Origin: Caldilineaceae bacterium | GTDB taxonomy: Bacteria > Chloroflexota > Anaerolineae > Caldilineales > Caldilineaceae | Direction: 5' to 3' | Assembly (NCBI GenBank): GCA_022842065.1 | Contig: JALHQH010000028.1 | Span: forward strand, 1-64,000 | DNA: 64,000 nucleotides | Shown: piece by piece, positions 8,816 to 18,400 of the stretch | How the letters are laid out: each line of letters starts with the position of its first letter | How positions within the stretch are numbered: the first letter of the stretch is position 1 | Made by a program: the position numbers and the translations under genes | Notes under the pieces: generated by a model | Told to the model about the DNA's origin: nothing | What the model saw: only the letters and a program-made list of their open reading frames with translations | Databases searched by the model: none

Positions 8816-8833
8816 ATGTAAATTCAATGTAAA
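8816..8833 (-). promoter_or_regulatory. Candidate response-regulator box (11-bp direct repeat)
   Basis: Reading toward the response regulator gene, TTTACAT occurs twice exactly 11 bases apart, 20-40 bases before its ATG. OmpR/PhoB-type dimers bind such head-to-tail repeats one helical turn apart, so this is a likely autoregulatory site. A further palindrome TTACAAATTGTAA lies at 9010-9022, midway to the divergent TetR gene. Confidence 0.5.
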
Positions 8834-9031
8834 CGCTGGATCAGTTCGCCCCATTTTAACATAGGCTGGCATTTTTCATTTTGTGGCTCATCTCAGGGGT
8901 TTTGTCGGGCACTTCAAAAGAACCGCCGCATCGACTGGAGTCGACACGACCGGAAAATGGAGCGAGGATTGGTTTAGTACACGTCATCACGCCGCGTCCA
9001 AAATGGCGTTTACAAATTGTAACCGAATTTA

Positions 9032-9092
9032 CTGACCATACCGTCTATCTGGACGGTATAATACTGTCATACCGTCCAGATAGACGGTATAA
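9032..9092 (+). promoter_or_regulatory. Double TetR operator overlapping two -10 boxes
   Basis: Two 20-bp sites, 9039-9058 and 9070-9089, are exact reverse complements of each other; each has perfect outer arms TACCGTC/GACGGTA around a 6-base centre. They start 31 bases apart, about three helical turns. Each runs straight into a consensus -10 TATAAT (9057-9062 and 9087-9092). For the second, CTGTCA at 9064-9069 is a -35 at 17-bp spacing. A repressor on either site would cover a promoter, so the TetR gene 17 bases downstream almost certainly controls itself. Confidence 0.8.
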
Positions 9093-9108
9093 TGACAAGG
9101 AGTAACTA

Positions 9109-9654
9109 TTGACCCGGAAAACACCCGCTCAGACACGCACCAAATTACTCGAAGCTGCGGCCCAAATTATTCTGACGCAAGGGGCCGGCCATCTGACGCT
9201 CGACCAGGTCGCACAGGATGCCGGCATCAGCAAGGGGGGCTTGCTGCATCACTTTGGGACCAAGGAGGCCTTGTTAATTGGTCTCATGCAGCGCAGTTTT
9301 GATCTCTTTCAACGCCGGATTGAACGGCATCGGGCCGGGTTAGCGCCCGGCCCAGGGCAATGGCTGCGCGCCTACATCCTGACCACCTTTGAGCAAGTGC
9401 CCGAGGAGGAAGCGTTGACCGCGGCCTTGCTCATGCTCGCCGCCAACTCACCCGCGATCTTTGCGGCCAAGCAGAGCGAATTGACCGATCTCGCTCCACC
9501 TACCCCCAATGATGGTTTGCCGCCGGCGCGTTTTCTCGCCATCCAATTCGCCTGTGATGGCCTCTGGTTTAGTGAATCATCGGGCATGGTCCAACTGGAT
9601 GCTGAGTCCCGCGGCGCGTTACAGGCCGAGTTACTGCGGCTGGTTGATCAGTAA
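9109..9654 (+). CDS. TetR-family transcriptional repressor
   Basis: 181 residues from a TTG start with AAGGAG seven bases before it. The N-terminal helix-turn-helix domain is typical (TRTKLLEAAAQIILTQGA, then LTLDQVAQDAGISKGGLLHHF); the C-terminal ligand-binding part is short. The operator pair directly upstream indicates autorepression. The MFS exporter 390 bases downstream in the same direction is a plausible target, but a repeat element separates them and no copy of the operator lies before it. Ligand unknown. Confidence 0.9.
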   Translation: MTRKTPAQTRTKLLEAAAQIILTQGAGHLTLDQVAQDAGISKGGLLHHFGTKEALLIGLMQRSFDLFQRRIERHRAGLAPGPGQWLRAYILTTFEQVPEEEALTAALLMLAANSPAIFAAKQSELTDLAPPTPNDGLPPARFLAIQFACDGLWFSESSGMVQLDAESRGALQAELLRLVDQ

Positions 9655-9787
9655 TTGAGTATAGGCTGAGCGGGAGCCTGATGGGGGGTGGACTCCATTG
9701 TCAAATCGTCTAAGACCATTTCAAAATTTAAACTTTCACGAAGTGGGCGATACGCCATCTACGCGCCCATTGGGCATCCGCACGAAG

Positions 9788-9893
9788 TGGCGCAGCGGGA
9801 ATGCAGGGGTTGACAAGATCGCCCTGGGCTAAAGCCGCAGGGCTAGGAACAACGCCGGGTAAACCCGGCTAAGGGAGCGGGGCGGGATGTCAA
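9788..9893 (+). repeat. Structured intergenic repeat, family 1, copy A
   Basis: The core runs from TTGACA (9810-9815) to TGTCAA (9888-9893), which are inverted ends. It contains hairpin 1 (9821-9843, GCCCTG/CAGGGC around GGCTAAAGCC) and hairpin 2 (GCCGGGTAAACCCGGC), joined by GGAACAAC. A conserved flank TGGCGCAGCGGGAATGCAGG (9788-9807) precedes it. Copies B (11401-11500), C (57285-57443, opposite strand) and D (60824-60981, diverged) are in this window. It fills most of the 393-base gap between the TetR and MFS genes; the remainder has a TCTTCGTC-rich low-complexity stretch (9947-9990). Confidence 0.8.
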
Positions 9894-10047
9894 CCCTTAA
9901 GCGCCCATTGAACCCACGCAGTTTACGAAGAAAAAGCCATTCTTTGTATGTCTTCGTGTATCTTCGTCTGTCTTCGTCTGTCTTCGTGGATAGTTATTTT
10001 TCTAAATGGTCCAACCAATTTCCAATCACAAAACACCGGAAGGTTTT

Positions 10048-11340
10048 ATGCAACATGAAACAGTCGTAATCGACGCGGCCAATCCAGTAGTGCGCAGCAC
10101 CGACAACTGGCAACCGCGCTTTTTCTTGATTTGGGGTGGACAGGCGCTATCGCTGATCGGCAGCGCGTTGACCCAATTTGTCCTGCTCTGGTGGATCACC
10201 CAGGAGACTGGCTCGGCGACGGCCTTGGCGACCGCCGGGATTGCCGCGCTGCTGCCCCAGGCGCTCTTCAGCCCGCTTGGTGGCGTCCTCGCTGACCGCT
10301 GGAGTCGCCGGCTGATTATGATCGTGGCCGATGCGCTGACGGCGCTCTGTATGTTGGCCCTGGTCGCGCTCTTTGCTAGCGGCACGATTCAACTCTGGCA
10401 TATCTACACGCTGATGGCCGTGCGTTCGGCCATGCAAGCCTTTCAGATGCCGGCCGCCAGCGCCAGCACGGCGATGCTGGTGCCGGCGGAGAAACTAGGC
10501 CAAGTGGCGGGCTATAACCAGGCCCTGCAAGGCATTATGACCATCGCCGCTGCGCCACTAGGCGCGTTGGCCCTGGCCGTGATGCCGATGCAGGGCGCGC
10601 TGCTGATCGATGTGGCTACCGCGATTTTGGGCATTACCCCGCTCTTCTTTTTTGCCATCCCCCAAACACACGCGGCCACCCACGGCACAACCACCTTGCT
10701 GACCGAACTGCGCGTCGGCATCAGCTATGTGAAGGGGCACCGCGGTCTCGCCATGTTAGTGGCCCTGACCGGGTTGATCGTGCTGACGATTGTGCCCATG
10801 TTGTCGTTGACCCCGTTGCTAGTCAAAAGCCATTTTGGTGGTGGCATCAACGCAGTGGCGATTATGGAGGGCTTGAGCGGGGTCGGCATTATCATCGGCG
10901 GGATTGCCGGCGCCATGTGGCCACTCTTTCGCCGCCGGATCGCTGCCGTCCTGGTCTACTTCGCGATCTCCTGTTTCACGATTGCGCTGACCGCGTTGGC
11001 CCCCAGCCACTGGTTCTGGCTGGCCGTCGTTTGGTGGTTTATCAGCGGCGTCACCTATGCGACCGGCAACGCGCCGATGATGACGATTATCCAACTGACC
11101 GTGCCCAATGAGTTGCAGGGGCGGGTCTTCGCCCTGCTCAATACGGTGATGGCCTTTGCCGCGCCCCTTGGCCTGCTCATCGCCGGCCCCTTGGGAGAGA
11201 CGATGGGGGTACGGGGGCTCTTTGTGCTGGGCGGCACCGTCTCCGCGCTGATCTGCCTGGCCGGGTTTTTGTCGCCGGCGTTGATGCAGATCGAGGAGAC
11301 GCCAATCGCCGGCGCGCAAATATCTTCAGCCAATCAATGA
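10048..11340 (+). CDS. MFS exporter (MFS_3/EntS-like)
   Basis: 430 residues from the ATG at 10048, which follows GGAAGG; an earlier in-frame start at 10006 lacks a ribosome binding site. About 12 hydrophobic helices, with the motif-A loop between helices 2 and 3 as GGVLADRWSRR and a NELQGRVFALLN loop in the second half, both typical of the MFS_3 group of drug and siderophore exporters. It acts in the cytoplasmic membrane by proton antiport. Nearest relative in the window is the MFS protein at 46891. Flanked on both sides by copies of the family 1 repeat. Substrate unknown. Confidence 0.88.
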   Translation: MQHETVVIDAANPVVRSTDNWQPRFFLIWGGQALSLIGSALTQFVLLWWITQETGSATALATAGIAALLPQALFSPLGGVLADRWSRRLIMIVADALTALCMLALVALFASGTIQLWHIYTLMAVRSAMQAFQMPAASASTAMLVPAEKLGQVAGYNQALQGIMTIAAAPLGALALAVMPMQGALLIDVATAILGITPLFFFAIPQTHAATHGTTTLLTELRVGISYVKGHRGLAMLVALTGLIVLTIVPMLSLTPLLVKSHFGGGINAVAIMEGLSGVGIIIGGIAGAMWPLFRRRIAAVLVYFAISCFTIALTALAPSHWFWLAVVWWFISGVTYATGNAPMMTIIQLTVPNELQGRVFALLNTVMAFAAPLGLLIAGPLGETMGVRGLFVLGGTVSALICLAGFLSPALMQIEETPIAGAQISSANQ

Positions 11341-11400
11341 CCACTTCACCCAAACTTGTGTGATTTGGTGAGGAATGAGACTTGGGCAAGTTATAGCCAC

Positions 11401-11500
11401 AGCGGGCACGGTGACATCCTCGCCCTGGGCTAAAGCCGCAGGGCTAGAGAACAACGCCGGGTGCCCACTGGGCGCGTTTACGGCGGGGCGGGGATGTCAA
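11401..11500 (+). repeat. Structured intergenic repeat, family 1, copy B
   Basis: Same order as copy A: TGACA at 11412, hairpin 1 (11422-11444) with the same GGCTAAAGCC centre, GAACAACGCCGGGT, then a variant second hairpin (GCCCACTGGGC) and an end GGCGGGGATGTCAA (to 11500). The variant second part matches copy C, not copy A. It lies between the MFS gene and the convergent P450. Confidence 0.8.
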
Positions 11501-11563
11501 CTCCCTGCGCCCCCGTTGAATCTGTGTCCTCTGTGCGCGGGGTGGCTAAAACCGCGCTCTATA

Positions 11564-13102
11564 TTACACTGTGTCGCACTGCCGTACCCGCTCTGTAAAG
11601 CGCATCAGTAACCCCGCTGGCAGCATGGTAAAGGCAAAGATCTCGCGCACCTGTGCTGGATCGCCCACGAAGGTAACCGCAAAGTGGTGGCAGATCATTG
11701 CCAGCGCGGCTTTGATCTCGACCAGGGCCAGATTACGCCCTGGGCAGAGGCGCGGGCCGTGGCCAAAGGGGATATGGACATGGCGGTTGTGCGCCGCGGG
11801 GCTTTGCTCATTTTGTGTTTGTTCACTTGAGCCTTGACCACTGTGGAAGGGACAGCCACCGGCGGCAGCCAACCAGCGCTCCGGGCGGAAACTTTCGGGC
11901 TGGGCAAAATTCTCGGCCAGCAGCGCGCCGGGGCGGCTGAGTAGATAGATCAAGGTGCCTTTGGGAAGCTGGACGCCGGCCAATTCGACTGCTTCATTCG
12001 TTTCCAGCCCATAAAAGGGTGTCACTGGCCGCAGCCGCAGCGTCTCATTGATCACCGCATCCAGGTAGGGCAGTTGGTCGATCGCTTGCCAATCCAGCAG
12101 CCCAGCGCCCCCCCCCATCAATCCCCATATGGGCGTCAACTTCGGCCTGCACTTTGTGCTGCACCGCAGGATGACAGGCAAGTTGATAGAGGATCCAACT
12201 GAGGCTGTTGGCCGTCGTATCTTCGCCGGCGACTAACATGGTAAAGACATTGCCGGCGATCTCTTCGTCACTAAAGCCCACCGGCGCGGTGCCATCCTCC
12301 CCCTCATCTTCATAGGCGAGCATCGCTTCGAGAAAATTGGTGGGTTGCGCCTTCAACTGCGGATCCGCAGCCATGCGCTGGCGCGCCTCGTCGATAAAGT
12401 GCTGGATCGTCGCGTGGAGCACCGTCAGTGAGCGATCCAAGGCGCGGTCAACGGGCAATTTAAGATACCGCCAATACGGGAAAGCGGCGGTGACACGCCG
12501 GCCCACCGCGGGTAAGATCTGTTCGAGATGGTGCTGGATCTGATCCGCGCCCTGCTCCAGCGTATTCATATCATAGCCAAAGGCCAGATTGGTGGTGACA
12601 TCAACCGTCAGACACATGAGATCTTTTTGGATGTCGACCGTAGTGCCGGCGATGGCCGCTTGTTGCCAACGCCGTTGCAACCGCGCGATTACTCGCGTCA
12701 TCGTCGGGTAGAAGTTGCGCAGATATTTGGTGCTCAGCGCCGCCATTGCCAAACGCCGTTGCACCTGCCACTCCTCCCCTTCCGCCGAGAAGACGCCATG
12801 CGCGCCCAGTTCACGGAAGACCGGCGCGACCGTACCGATACGGCGAAAGGTATCGGGCCGGGCGCGCAGGATCTGGTTGTTTAGCGCCGGGTCGGCGCAC
12901 ACCACCACCGGTCGCGACCCCAGGCCGATCTTGTAGAGCGGACCATAGGCTCTGACCCACTCTTCCAGAATCAGGTGCAGGCGGGGGATATCGAGTTGCA
13001 AGGCATTGCCCAGCAACGGTAAGCCGCGCGGGCCGGGGAGATCGCGCAGGTGCGCATGGGCAGGGTGTCGCTGGTGGTTGATTGGCTTATGTTCATGCGC
13101 AT
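11564..13102 (-). pseudogene. Cytochrome P450 broken by two compensating frameshifts
   Basis: All hallmarks of a bacterial P450 are present but spread over two frames. The ribosome binding site AAAGGAG and ATG at 13102 begin MRMNISQSTTSD; the proline-rich hinge LPGPRGLPLLGN is one frame away, implying a lost base near 13060-13070. The body continues with the I-helix MLVAGEDTTANS. At a run of nine G (coding strand, 12108-12116) the frame shifts back; eight G would restore it. The C-terminal part has the ExxR helix (NETLRLRP) and haem-ligand loop FGHGPRLCPGR. No catalytic motif is lost, so recent decay, slippage at the G-run or a sequencing error are all possible. The start and end share one frame. 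Confidence 0.85.
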
Positions 13103-13283
13103 CGGGCGAACTCCTTTATTAGTCGCAGTGGCAAAAGACATTGCGGCCAATCTACCAAAGGATGCGTTTCGTAGGCGCTTTGGCTGCGTTTTTTCCCCAT
13201 CGCTCATCGCCGTCAGGATGGCAATTGAACAAGCCACCTTTGCACAACTTGAAGTCCCTGCCAGCGCCAATCGCGCGATCGGC

Positions 13284-15413
13284 TTAACGGTCCGCTAACA
13301 ACGGCGCCAGGGCATCCTGCAACGCCAGTTCGATTTGGCTGCCCACCGCCGGATCGGGCAGCCTGATTACGAGCTGTAGCGCGCGCTGGAGATAAGCGAT
13401 GGCATCCGCGCGGGCGGCGCGCCGCTGGGCAACCTGGGCGGCGCGCTGGTAATAGCTGATCGCGGCGGCAAAGTGGTTACTCGCCGCATAGTGATGGGCC
13501 AATTCGCCACTCACCTCATCCAACTGCTGGGAATAGACGGTGGCCAGGGCCCGTGCCACCCGTTGATGGAGTAGCCGACGCCAGGCGGGGCTGATCGCGG
13601 TCAATGCCGCCTCGCGCAAGGTATCATGGCTAAAAGCATAGGCCGCCACAGCCTGGGTTTGCACAATCTGGTTTTGCCAGAGCTCATCCAAGCCCAGGAG
13701 GAGCGCATCTTCCCCCTGTTCGCTGGCCAGGGCGAACACCGCCAACGTAAACGACTGCCCAATGACCGCGGCCACGTCGATCAACTCGCGCGCCGCCGCG
13801 GAAAGGCGCAAAAACCGACTTTGCATGAGCGCGTGAACGGTCGGTGGGACAGTTGCGGGGCGATTGCTGGTCCCAGCACTGGTTGGATTGAGCTGTGCCC
13901 GGATCGTTTCGACAATCAAGAGCGGATTGCCTGCGGTTTGGGCAAAGAGTGCAGTGGCCGCGATCTGGCTGCGTGGCTGGCCGGTGAGCGCCGCGGCCAG
14001 CGCGGCGGTTGACGGCGACGAAAGTGGTTCAAGCGCTAGTTCGACCAGCGCGTCGGTCCGCCGGAGTTGGTGCAACAAACGGGTCAGCGGCTGGGTAGAG
14101 GTCAACTCTTCGCTGCGCACCGTGCCAACCAACAACAGGCGGGCCTGCGGCTGAAAGCGCAACAAGAAGTGCAGCCACTCCAGGGTTTCGGCATCAGACC
14201 AGTGCAGATCATCAAGCACGAGCAGCAGCGGTTGCGCTGGCCAGAGGGTCAGCCGCGCCAGCAGCGCAAAAAGCGGTTGCCGCGGCCAGGCGTCGCGGCC
14301 GGGGGCCGGCAGGAGCGGCAACGCTGAGCCATCAACCACTTCGGGCATCAACCGGGCCAGCTCGACGCGTTGGGCCGCGTCCAGTGCCGCGATCGCGGGC
14401 TGAAAGTAACCTGTGCGCAGCCAGGCCAAGATCGGGGCCAAGGCGAGTTGCCCGGCCCCACTGTAACAGTGAGCACTGACGGTCGCCGCGCCTTGACGCT
14501 TCACCCATGCGACCAACGCTGCGGCCAGGTGGCTTTTGCCGATCCCCGCCTCGCCTTGAATGAGCAATAGCTGGGGCCGGCCACGAGATGCCTGTTGCCA
14601 GGTGGCCTGCACCTGTGCCCATGCTGCGGCACGCCCGATCAAGGTCGTGAGCACCGGGAGGGGAACCGGCGGGAGCTCTTCACTTTCCAGATTGAGCAAA
14701 CGTTCGTAAAGCACGCGGGTGGTTGCCGACGGCGCAACCCCTAATTCACGACGCAAGGTGGTGGTGCAGCCGTGGTACACCCGCAGCGCCGCCCCCCGCT
14801 CACCCAGGGCAAGGTGGAGCTGCATCAGGCTGGTATACGTGCTTTCGCGCAGGGGATCAAGTTGGCACAGCCGCTGCGCCTGGTCGAGCGCGGCCCGCGG
14901 TTCGTGCTGTCGGTGCAAAAGCTCGCTGAGATCCGCCAACCCCTGCAAATAGCGGTTACGCAGCCCGGCGCGGATCGGCAGCAGCCACGCCTCAGCACAA
15001 CGGGGCAACAGGTCAGCCTGGTACTGTTGCAAGCCTTGTTCCAGGTGGTGCCGGGCCTGCCCCTCATCGTTGGCCTGCTGCGCTGCGGTCAATGCTTGTT
15101 CAAATTCAGCCACATCCAGCGTGTAGGGCGCGTCGGCACGCCACTGCAGGGTGTATGGATCGCGCTGCAAATAGTGGTCGGCCGTAGGCAAGGCTGCGCA
15201 CAAATGGGTGAGCAGATTACGTAAGTTATTGCGCGCCTGCCCCGCCCCTGCTGCGGGCCAGAAGTGCAAGGCCAACTGCTGCCGTGAAATCGGGGCCGCC
15301 CGGTGGAGTAGCAGATAGGCCAACAGGGCGCGGCGGCGCGGGGCATAGAGGGCACGCAGCGGTTGCCCCTGGTAGAGACATTGAAATTCGCCAAAGAGTC
15401 GGATCGTTAACAT
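13284..15413 (-). CDS. BTAD-ATPase (SARP-like) regulator lacking the TPR half
   Basis: 709 residues from the ATG at 15413 (MLTIRLFGEFQ). Order: winged-helix DNA-binding domain (about 1-90), BTAD helical domain (95-245), then an AAA ATPase with Walker A GEAGIGKS (about 289) and Walker B LLLVLDDLHWSDAE. Compared with its neighbour at 15487-18639, with which it shares the whole domain order and much sequence, it ends at the start of the TPR region (LQDALAPLLADR) and lacks about 340 residues. Such proteins activate or repress genes in response to unknown ligands, with the ATPase as a switch. Starts 73 bases after the neighbour's stop, so the pair is probably one transcript. Truncation may leave a constitutive or dominant-negative form. 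Confidence 0.85.
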   Translation of the reverse strand: MLTIRLFGEFQCLYQGQPLRALYAPRRRALLAYLLLHRAAPISRQQLALHFWPAAGAGQARNNLRNLLTHLCAALPTADHYLQRDPYTLQWRADAPYTLDVAEFEQALTAAQQANDEGQARHHLEQGLQQYQADLLPRCAEAWLLPIRAGLRNRYLQGLADLSELLHRQHEPRAALDQAQRLCQLDPLRESTYTSLMQLHLALGERGAALRVYHGCTTTLRRELGVAPSATTRVLYERLLNLESEELPPVPLPVLTTLIGRAAAWAQVQATWQQASRGRPQLLLIQGEAGIGKSHLAAALVAWVKRQGAATVSAHCYSGAGQLALAPILAWLRTGYFQPAIAALDAAQRVELARLMPEVVDGSALPLLPAPGRDAWPRQPLFALLARLTLWPAQPLLLVLDDLHWSDAETLEWLHFLLRFQPQARLLLVGTVRSEELTSTQPLTRLLHQLRRTDALVELALEPLSSPSTAALAAALTGQPRSQIAATALFAQTAGNPLLIVETIRAQLNPTSAGTSNRPATVPPTVHALMQSRFLRLSAAARELIDVAAVIGQSFTLAVFALASEQGEDALLLGLDELWQNQIVQTQAVAAYAFSHDTLREAALTAISPAWRRLLHQRVARALATVYSQQLDEVSGELAHHYAASNHFAAAISYYQRAAQVAQRRAARADAIAYLQRALQLVIRLPDPAVGSQIELALQDALAPLLADR

Positions 15414-15486
15414 GGGCAGCCCGGTTGATCGCGCGTGAACAGTCGTTGTTGCACGCACTATACCGGGGTGGACGTTCGGGGATCGT

Positions 15487-18400
15487 TTAAGTGGCGTTTG
15501 AGGCTGGCGTGGCTGCCGGTAAATCACGTTTAATGCGCGCAATCCAGCCCTGCGCGTTCAGTTCTTCGGCTACGTGCAGGGCCGTAACAAAGCAGCTTTG
15601 GGCGGCATGATCGCCGCGTTGCTGCAATAGTATCCCTTGTAGCCGATACAATTCGGGCTCGCTCCAGCGTTCGTGTGTTTTCGCCACCACCCGTAAACCA
15701 TCGGCCAACATCGCCAACCCTTGGTCGATTTGCCCCGTGTGTGCATAGGCGGTGGCATGGAGCGTGGTAAAATAGGGGATACCGAGTTCGGCTCCGCTCG
15801 AACGAAAGATGATCAGCCCCGTCAGCAACTTTTGCAGCCCGTTTTCCGGCTCGCCCTGCTTGACTAATGCCCACCCCCAGATCTGCTCAGCCATGCCCAA
15901 GAAAAAGGGAAAGCCCTGTTGCCGGGCCAGATTGCTTGCCAGTTGGGCATAATGGCGTGCGTTTTCCGCATCATCCATCATCTGAAAGAGCAAGGCGCTG
16001 TGGGCAAAGGTAAGGGCGCGGCTAAAAGGATCGGTAACCTCGTCGCGCACCAGGGCCAACGCGAGTTGACTATGGGCCAGTGCCCCATCGGCCTCGCCCA
16101 GTAGCCACAACGCCCACGCTTGCCGCGTATAGGCGACCACGCGCGGATCTTGTCCATAGCGCAACGCATGATCGGTGGGTAACAGTCCGGTGAAAAGGTC
16201 AATGGCTGCCCCCAAGTGTTGGCGCGCTGCGCTCAATTCCCCCCGTTGAAAATAGCTCGCGCCAAGGGCGTTGTAGGCTTCGATCAGTAGATCCGGTTTT
16301 TCTTGGGCTTGGGCCATCGCCAACAGCTGCTGCCCGACCTCCAGGCTTGCGGTCAGATTAGGCAAGACGATATAGAAGCGCCCAAGCCCACCCAGCACGC
16401 GAAAAAGCTGGGCCGATTCACCAAATTGTTGGCAGAGCTCATAGGCGCGGCGCAAGGTCTGTTCCACTTCTGGTGCCCCATAGCCCCGTTTCGCCAAGAG
16501 CATTGGCCCCAAGCTGACTTGTAACAGTAGCTCTGTGCGCTGGCGTTCGTTTTCATTGACGAGGCGCGGCAACAGGCCAAGGCCGCGCTGTAGATAGTCA
16601 ATCGCCTGCGTTAAGGCAAAGCGCCGCTGTTCAATCGCCGCGGCACGGCCATAGTAGGCAATTGCTTCTTTGATCTGGCTCGCTTGTTCGTAATGATCGG
16701 CCAACTGACCACTGATCTGATCCAAGTTGTCGGTATAGATCACTTCCAGCGCCCGCGCCACCCGCTGATGCAGCAACCGCCGCCAAGCTGGGCTGAGCGC
16801 CCCATAAGCGACCTCGCGCAACTTGTCGTGGCTGAAATTATAGGCGTCGGCATCTTGGGTGCGCACGATCTTGTTTTGCCACAGTTCATCCAAGGCCAAG
16901 GTTAAGGTGTCCTCGTGCTGCTCACTGGCGAGTGTCAGGCCCTGAATCGTGAAGGAGCGACCGATGACAGCGGCCACATCGACCAAACTCCGGGCCGCCG
17001 GCGAGAGGCGGGCGAGGCGCGATTCGATCACCGCATGCACTTTGGGCGGCAACGCTTGTGGCGCGGCGCGTGTCAGCGAAAACAGCAATGGCGCTTTGTC
17101 GGCTGACTGTGCGCGCAGTTGGGCACGGATCGTTTCGACGATAAAGAGCGGATTACCTTCCGTCTGTCTATAAAATTCAGTGCCGGCGTCCTCAGCCAAC
17201 TGCTGACCGGTGAGATTGGCCACCAGATGAGCTGTGGCGTTGGCATCCAGCCGTTCCAACTCGATTTCCACCAGTTCATCGGTCCGGCGTAGTTGCAACA
17301 ACAATTGGTGCAGGGCATGGCCAGGGCCAAATTCTTCACTGCGCACCGTGCCCACCAGCAAAAAGCGGGCGCGACTATGCATACGCAGCAGATAATGTAG
17401 CCAATCCGTCGTTTCGGCGTCACACCATTGCAGATCATCGATGAAGAGCAACAGTGGCTGCTCTTTCCAGCGCAACAGGTGGGCCAGTACCTCGAACAGC
17501 CGCTGCCGTTGCCAGGCATCGCTGCGAAAGGCGGTTGGCAAGTGAACCGTGGCCTCGTCCGCCACTTCCGGCATGAGCCGCGCCAGGTCGGCGCGGCGGG
17601 CCGGGTCCAATGCCGCCAGGGCTGGGCGAAAGAGTGGCGTCCGCAGCCAGTCGATGATCGGCGTCAGTGCCAGGCCCCCGGCGGCGCGATAGCAGTGGGC
17701 GGTGGCGGTGGCAATGCCCTGGCGATTGGCCCATTCCACGAATTCTTCCGCCAGGCGCGTTTTGCCGATCCCAGCCTCGCCCGTGATTAGTAACAGTTGA
17801 GGCCGCCCGCGTTGCGCCTGTTGCCATGCCGTCTGTAATTGGCTCCAGGCGCTGGCCCGTCCAACCAGGGTTGTGGTGGTCGGCAGCACCGAGACGGTGG
17901 TCTCTTCACTCTCGATGTTGAGCAGCCGCTCGTAGATCGCACGTGTCGTCGGTGCCGGTTCGACGCCCAACTCGCGCATCATCGTGGTGGCACAGGTGTG
18001 GTAGACGCGCAAGGCCGTGGCGCGGTCACCGGTCGCGGCGTGGAGATTCATCAGCCGTGCATAGGTCCCCTCGCGCAAATTATCCGCGACGAAGAGCTGC
18101 TGGGTAATGGTGAGGGCAGCTCGGTAGTCGCGTTCTTGTTCCAGCAGATCAGCTAAGGCCTCAAGCGCGTGTAAATAGTCGTGGCGTAAAGATTCGCGGA
18201 GGGAGACAACCCAGTCATCATAGCTGCCAGGTAACAGGTCGGCCTGGTAGAGCGTAAGCGCCTGTTCCAGCGCACGGCGCCGTTGCGCGCGATCCTGTGC
18301 CTGTTGCGCCTGCTGCAAGGCCTGCTGAAATTCGATCAGATCGACTGTCGCCGGCGCGCCGGCGCGCCAGTGAAAACTTTGCAGATCGGTGGCAATGTAG

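Noticed and set aside
12971..13270. 99-codon minus-strand frame before the P450
   Set aside because: Only the part from 13102 matters, as the P450 start; the upstream part has no start signal and the downstream part is the wrong frame.
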